From Cytophagales bacterium (lineage in GTDB: Bacteria; Bacteroidota; Bacteroidia; Cytophagales; Cyclobacteriaceae), in NCBI GenBank assembly GCA_029262955.1, contig JAJCYL010000315.1, positions 1 to 6,344 of the forward strand: DNA of 6,344 nucleotides. The letters are read 5' to 3'. Position 1 is the first letter of the stretch, and each line of letters begins with the position of its first letter. Both the position numbers and the translations under genes were made by a program. Shown here in pieces: positions 4,099-6,344 of this stretch. Under the pieces are notes generated by a model. The model did not search any database and was not told the DNA's origin. It was given only the letters and a program-made list of their open reading frames with translations.

Positions 4099-5253
4099 TT
4101 AATTTTTATTCTTTGGCAGCTCTATTGCCTTAGATTTATGGTACTCCCAAAATGACCGATCATATACCCGTCCACCCGTGTGATCAAATTTACGGTATAT
4201 TTTATAACGCTGGGATGCTGGAATGCACCATTTATCATTTTCATCACACGCAAAGTATTTTAGACTCAACTCCAAAGGTTCGTCAATAGCCCAATTTTCA
4301 ACATTCACCAAAAATTCTCTCGGATCTATGTCGCTTGGTTGTTCAACTTTAGGTCCGAGGCCTCTGGCTGGATTAACTTGGATATTTTCATTTTCCTCTA
4401 TCTCGTAACGAACAGGATCTGCCAGGTTATTCCAATGGACATGATGGATAGGGTCTAAATGAAAGCCCAAATAGATCTGACCTTTTCCTTGCACTAAAAG
4501 TGACTCATTAACCTCTGCCCTTAATTTTACATAGTATTTTGTGGCCACTGGCTCCGGCTCAATAATTACCGGAAACATGATCTCATCCACTTCAATTTTT
4601 GAAACAATTCCTTCATATTTGGTGCTCTTACCAATTACATCCGGTAGACCAAGCGATTCTACAGAAGTGACCTTACTTACCTTACCTACTAAATTTTCAA
4701 GCTTTTTTCTCAATTCATTACCATCACTCCAATCTTTCATGTAAGCCACTTTGCCATCCGGATCGAATAGAAACTCCGAATTAGAAAGGCCGCCGAAAGC
4801 CTGAGTAACTTCATCTGTCATTGGATCCGTGAGCCAGGATACCTTAGTCTGGAGTAATCTTTTTGCTTCTTCAACATGAGACAGTCGCTCTTCGATGGTA
4901 TAAGGCTTGATGTAACCATTGTTTTCAGGATGAGCCAGATTCTTATACAGGTAGTAAAAATTAACCCCCTTGCTGCTATAATCACGGTGAACTGCCTCTA
5001 TCTTCGGGTATGTTCTGAAAAATACGGGGCAGGTTAGACAGCCGTTGACAATCACCGTGTATTGCCCTTTGAGTAAACTATTGATAGCAACCATTTTACC
5101 TTCCGTATCATAAACCGACAAGTCATCTGATAATTGGTCTCCAATGGACAAACCGGAAGCTTCTTCTAAAGTGGCTCTACGATTTTGGGCTTTGATCTCC
5201 AAAAACGAATCCACAATTAACATAATAAGCAAGACTGTTGTGATAAAGCGCAT
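4099..5253 (-). CDS. Secreted deiodinase-like/redoxin domain fused to a DsbD N-terminal-like domain
   Basis: This 384-residue protein begins with a signal peptide (residues 1 to about 22, cleavage after KA or KAQ), so it should be periplasmic or secreted. Residues about 38-190 form a thioredoxin-like fold: VNGCLTCPVFF holds a C72-x-x-C75 pair, and the blocks LYKNLAHPENNGY, IEERLSHVEEAKRLL, SWLTDPMTDEVTQAFGG and FLFDPDGKVAYMKDW resemble the iodothyronine deiodinase family, with Cys at 75 where animal enzymes have selenocysteine. Residues about 239-354 resemble the N-terminal domain of DsbD (PF11412 type): HHVHWNNLADPVRYEI corresponds to the 'GWHIYW..PGD' block, and YFACDENDKWCIPASQRY carries a Cys pair (C336, C343) like the electron-passing pair of DsbD. 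The likely job is thiol-disulfide or peroxide/other reductive chemistry outside the cytoplasm; the substrate is unknown and hormone deiodination is not implied. It is transcribed away from the permease gene at 5389. Confidence 0.75.
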   Translation of the reverse strand: MRFITTVLLIMLIVDSFLEIKAQNRRATLEEASGLSIGDQLSDDLSVYDTEGKMVAINSLLKGQYTVIVNGCLTCPVFFRTYPKIEAVHRDYSSKGVNFYYLYKNLAHPENNGYIKPYTIEERLSHVEEAKRLLQTKVSWLTDPMTDEVTQAFGGLSNSEFLFDPDGKVAYMKDWSDGNELRKKLENLVGKVSKVTSVESLGLPDVIGKSTKYEGIVSKIEVDEIMFPVIIEPEPVATKYYVKLRAEVNESLLVQGKGQIYLGFHLDPIHHVHWNNLADPVRYEIEENENIQVNPARGLGPKVEQPSDIDPREFLVNVENWAIDEPLELSLKYFACDENDKWCIPASQRYKIYRKFDHTGGRVYDRSFWEYHKSKAIELPKNKN

Positions 5254-5388
5254 ATTGTAAAAATAGAATTTTGCTGATAATAGTTCATCCCTATTCCAAC
5301 AGTTAGTAACCTTTTGACTTATCCCGGGTATCCAATAGTAGGAATAGATTCTCTCTGAATGTCTTATTAATAATCAATAACACAGGTC
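5254..5388. promoter_or_regulatory. Divergent intergenic region between the redox gene and the permease gene
   Basis: These 135 bases must carry promoters for both divergent genes unless they are read from elsewhere. On the minus strand a TATTTTTA close to the redox start codon is near the Bacteroidota -7 motif (TAnnTTTG) but lacks a well-spaced -33 TTG. On the plus strand a TTTTGAC at about 5311 could be a -33 element, but no good -7 partner was found. No exact promoter is claimed. Confidence 0.35.
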
Positions 5389-6344
5389 ATGCTCAAAAAC
5401 TACATGAAAGTTGCCTGGCGCAGGCTCAAAAAACAAAAACTATATTCCATTATTAATATTTTAGGCCTGACTGTTGGCCTATCGAGCTTCTTACTGATTT
5501 ACCTCTATCTCTACGATGAATTAACTTATGACCAGTTTCATGAAGAACATGAAAAGATTTATCGATTTAGCTACACGCGAAATTGGGACAATGGGGAAGT
5601 TGGGCCAATGGCCACATCCGGTGCGACCTGGGGTCCACGCTATAAGGAACTAATACCAGAAGTGGAGGATTTCGTCAGATTAACCCATTCAGGGTATCCT
5701 GGGTATGTTAATCGAGAGAATGGCATTAATGCTTTTATGGAGCCAAAGTTTTATTGGGTTGATGGCAACTTTTTCGAAGTTTTCAATTTCCCCCTAAAAT
5801 CAGGTGACAAGGAAACCGTATTTTCCAAAGTTAATAATGTAGTATTATCGGAAGCTGCAGCCACAAAATACTTTGGCAAGGAGAATCCAATTGGACAGGT
5901 TATGGAGTTCAATCATAATATTGGAAAAATCAAACTGACTGTCTCCGCGGTGATGTTTGATGCACCGGGCAATTCCCACCTACAGCCGGAATTCCTTGGA
6001 AATATTCAACAATATCATCAACAAGCCTTACAAACCTGGCAATGGGATATGTTGAGCCAGAATGGAGACGCTTTTATTATTTCTTATCTCAAATTGTCCA
6101 CCCCGGATGCTCTTTCAAAGATTAAGGAGGATTGGGCAAAATTTATTCCCGAGGTGTTAGCTAACTCAGCCAATGACCCCGCAGAGGAATATAATGAGGC
6201 CAAATTCACAGCATTGGCAGATATGCATTTTGAACCAGAGATGAAATGGGAAATATTCGCTCCAGCCGACAAAGCCTACATACCAATTTTTACCATAACT
6301 GCTCTTCTGGTATTAATTATTGCATGCATCAATTTTATGAACCT
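5389..6344 (+). CDS. ABC transporter permease, FtsX/MacB type (3' end outside window)
   Basis: An open frame runs from ATG at 5389 to the right edge without a stop, giving 318 complete codons of a protein that in this family is usually near 800 residues. The opening MLKNYMKVAWRRLKKQKLYS, the first transmembrane segment (about 20-42) and LYDELTYDQFHEEHEKIYRF are the standard start of Bacteroidota FtsX-like permeases. Residues about 60-290 form the MacB-type extracytoplasmic domain (WVDGNFFEVFNFPL, VVLSEAAATKYFGKENPIGQ), and the second membrane segment starts at about 297 with ALLVLIIACINFMN. Such permeases work with an ATPase to move lipids, peptides or signals across or out of the inner membrane; substrate and partner cannot be read here. 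A second ATG at 5404 is less likely because it would remove the conserved first residues. Ribosome-site signal is weak (ACAGG). Confidence 0.93.
   Translation, partial: MLKNYMKVAWRRLKKQKLYSIINILGLTVGLSSFLLIYLYLYDELTYDQFHEEHEKIYRFSYTRNWDNGEVGPMATSGATWGPRYKELIPEVEDFVRLTHSGYPGYVNRENGINAFMEPKFYWVDGNFFEVFNFPLKSGDKETVFSKVNNVVLSEAAATKYFGKENPIGQVMEFNHNIGKIKLTVSAVMFDAPGNSHLQPEFLGNIQQYHQQALQTWQWDMLSQNGDAFIISYLKLSTPDALSKIKEDWAKFIPEVLANSANDPAEEYNEAKFTALADMHFEPEMKWEIFAPADKAYIPIFTITALLVLIIACINFMN

Noticed and set aside
4223..4744. Two short plus-strand open frames (4223-4408 and 4541-4744)
   Set aside because: Both lie wholly inside the minus-strand redox gene, are serine-rich low-information translations, and have no support of their own.
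4099..5253. A true thyroid-hormone-type deiodinase
   Set aside because: The likeness is at the fold and motif level. The selenocysteine position is a cysteine within a CxxC, and a DsbD-like domain follows, so a general thiol redox role is more likely.
6084..6272. Minus-strand open frame inside the permease gene
   Set aside because: It is antisense to a well-supported permease coding sequence and has no recognisable features.

Overview
The window looks like a chromosomal segment of a Bacteroidota bacterium, probably of the Cytophagales type. This rests on a DUF5074-like surface beta-propeller protein, a membrane-anchored LytTR regulator, a long FtsX/MacB-type permease with the N-terminus typical of the phylum, AT-rich DNA and mostly weak Shine-Dalgarno signals. 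No rRNA, tRNA or CRISPR array was seen. The genus assignment is only an impression.

Layout, left to right. (1) 1-437: the 3' end of a secreted beta-propeller protein. (2) 438-2054: a 1.6 kb repeat-rich accessory island with one intact small HUH (Y1) transposase gene on the minus strand (695-1156). Around it are many short palindromes, a duplicated 165 bp transposase leader (1157-1322 and 1355-1519), a 58 bp direct repeat bracketing the unit (605-662 and 1779-1836, one mismatch), two more dispersed repeat families, and a short relic resembling the 3' end of a second transposase copy (1618-1648). (3) 2055-2885: a four-helix membrane LytTR regulator. (4) 2987-3895: a membrane-anchored MBL-fold hydrolase on the same strand. 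(5) 3896-4098: a convergent intergenic stretch with a CTCTGTG-like repeat and a 9 bp inverted repeat. (6) 4099-5253, minus strand: a secreted two-domain redox protein, with an N-terminal thioredoxin fold resembling the iodothyronine deiodinase/redoxin families and a C-terminal domain resembling the N-terminal domain of DsbD. (7) 5254-5388: a divergent intergenic region. (8) 5389-6344: the first 318 codons of an ABC-transporter permease, cut by the window end.

The genes do not form one obvious pathway. The transposase and the palindromes belong together as a REP/RAYT-like or IS200-like system: the transposase leader carries its Shine-Dalgarno sequence inside one of the palindromes, which suggests hairpin control of translation. 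The LytTR regulator and the MBL hydrolase could be co-regulated (101 bp apart, same strand), but a stem-loop lies between them. The redox fusion protein is the most unusual coding sequence, because it seems to join a thiol-redox acceptor domain to a DsbD-like electron-delivering domain in one exported polypeptide.
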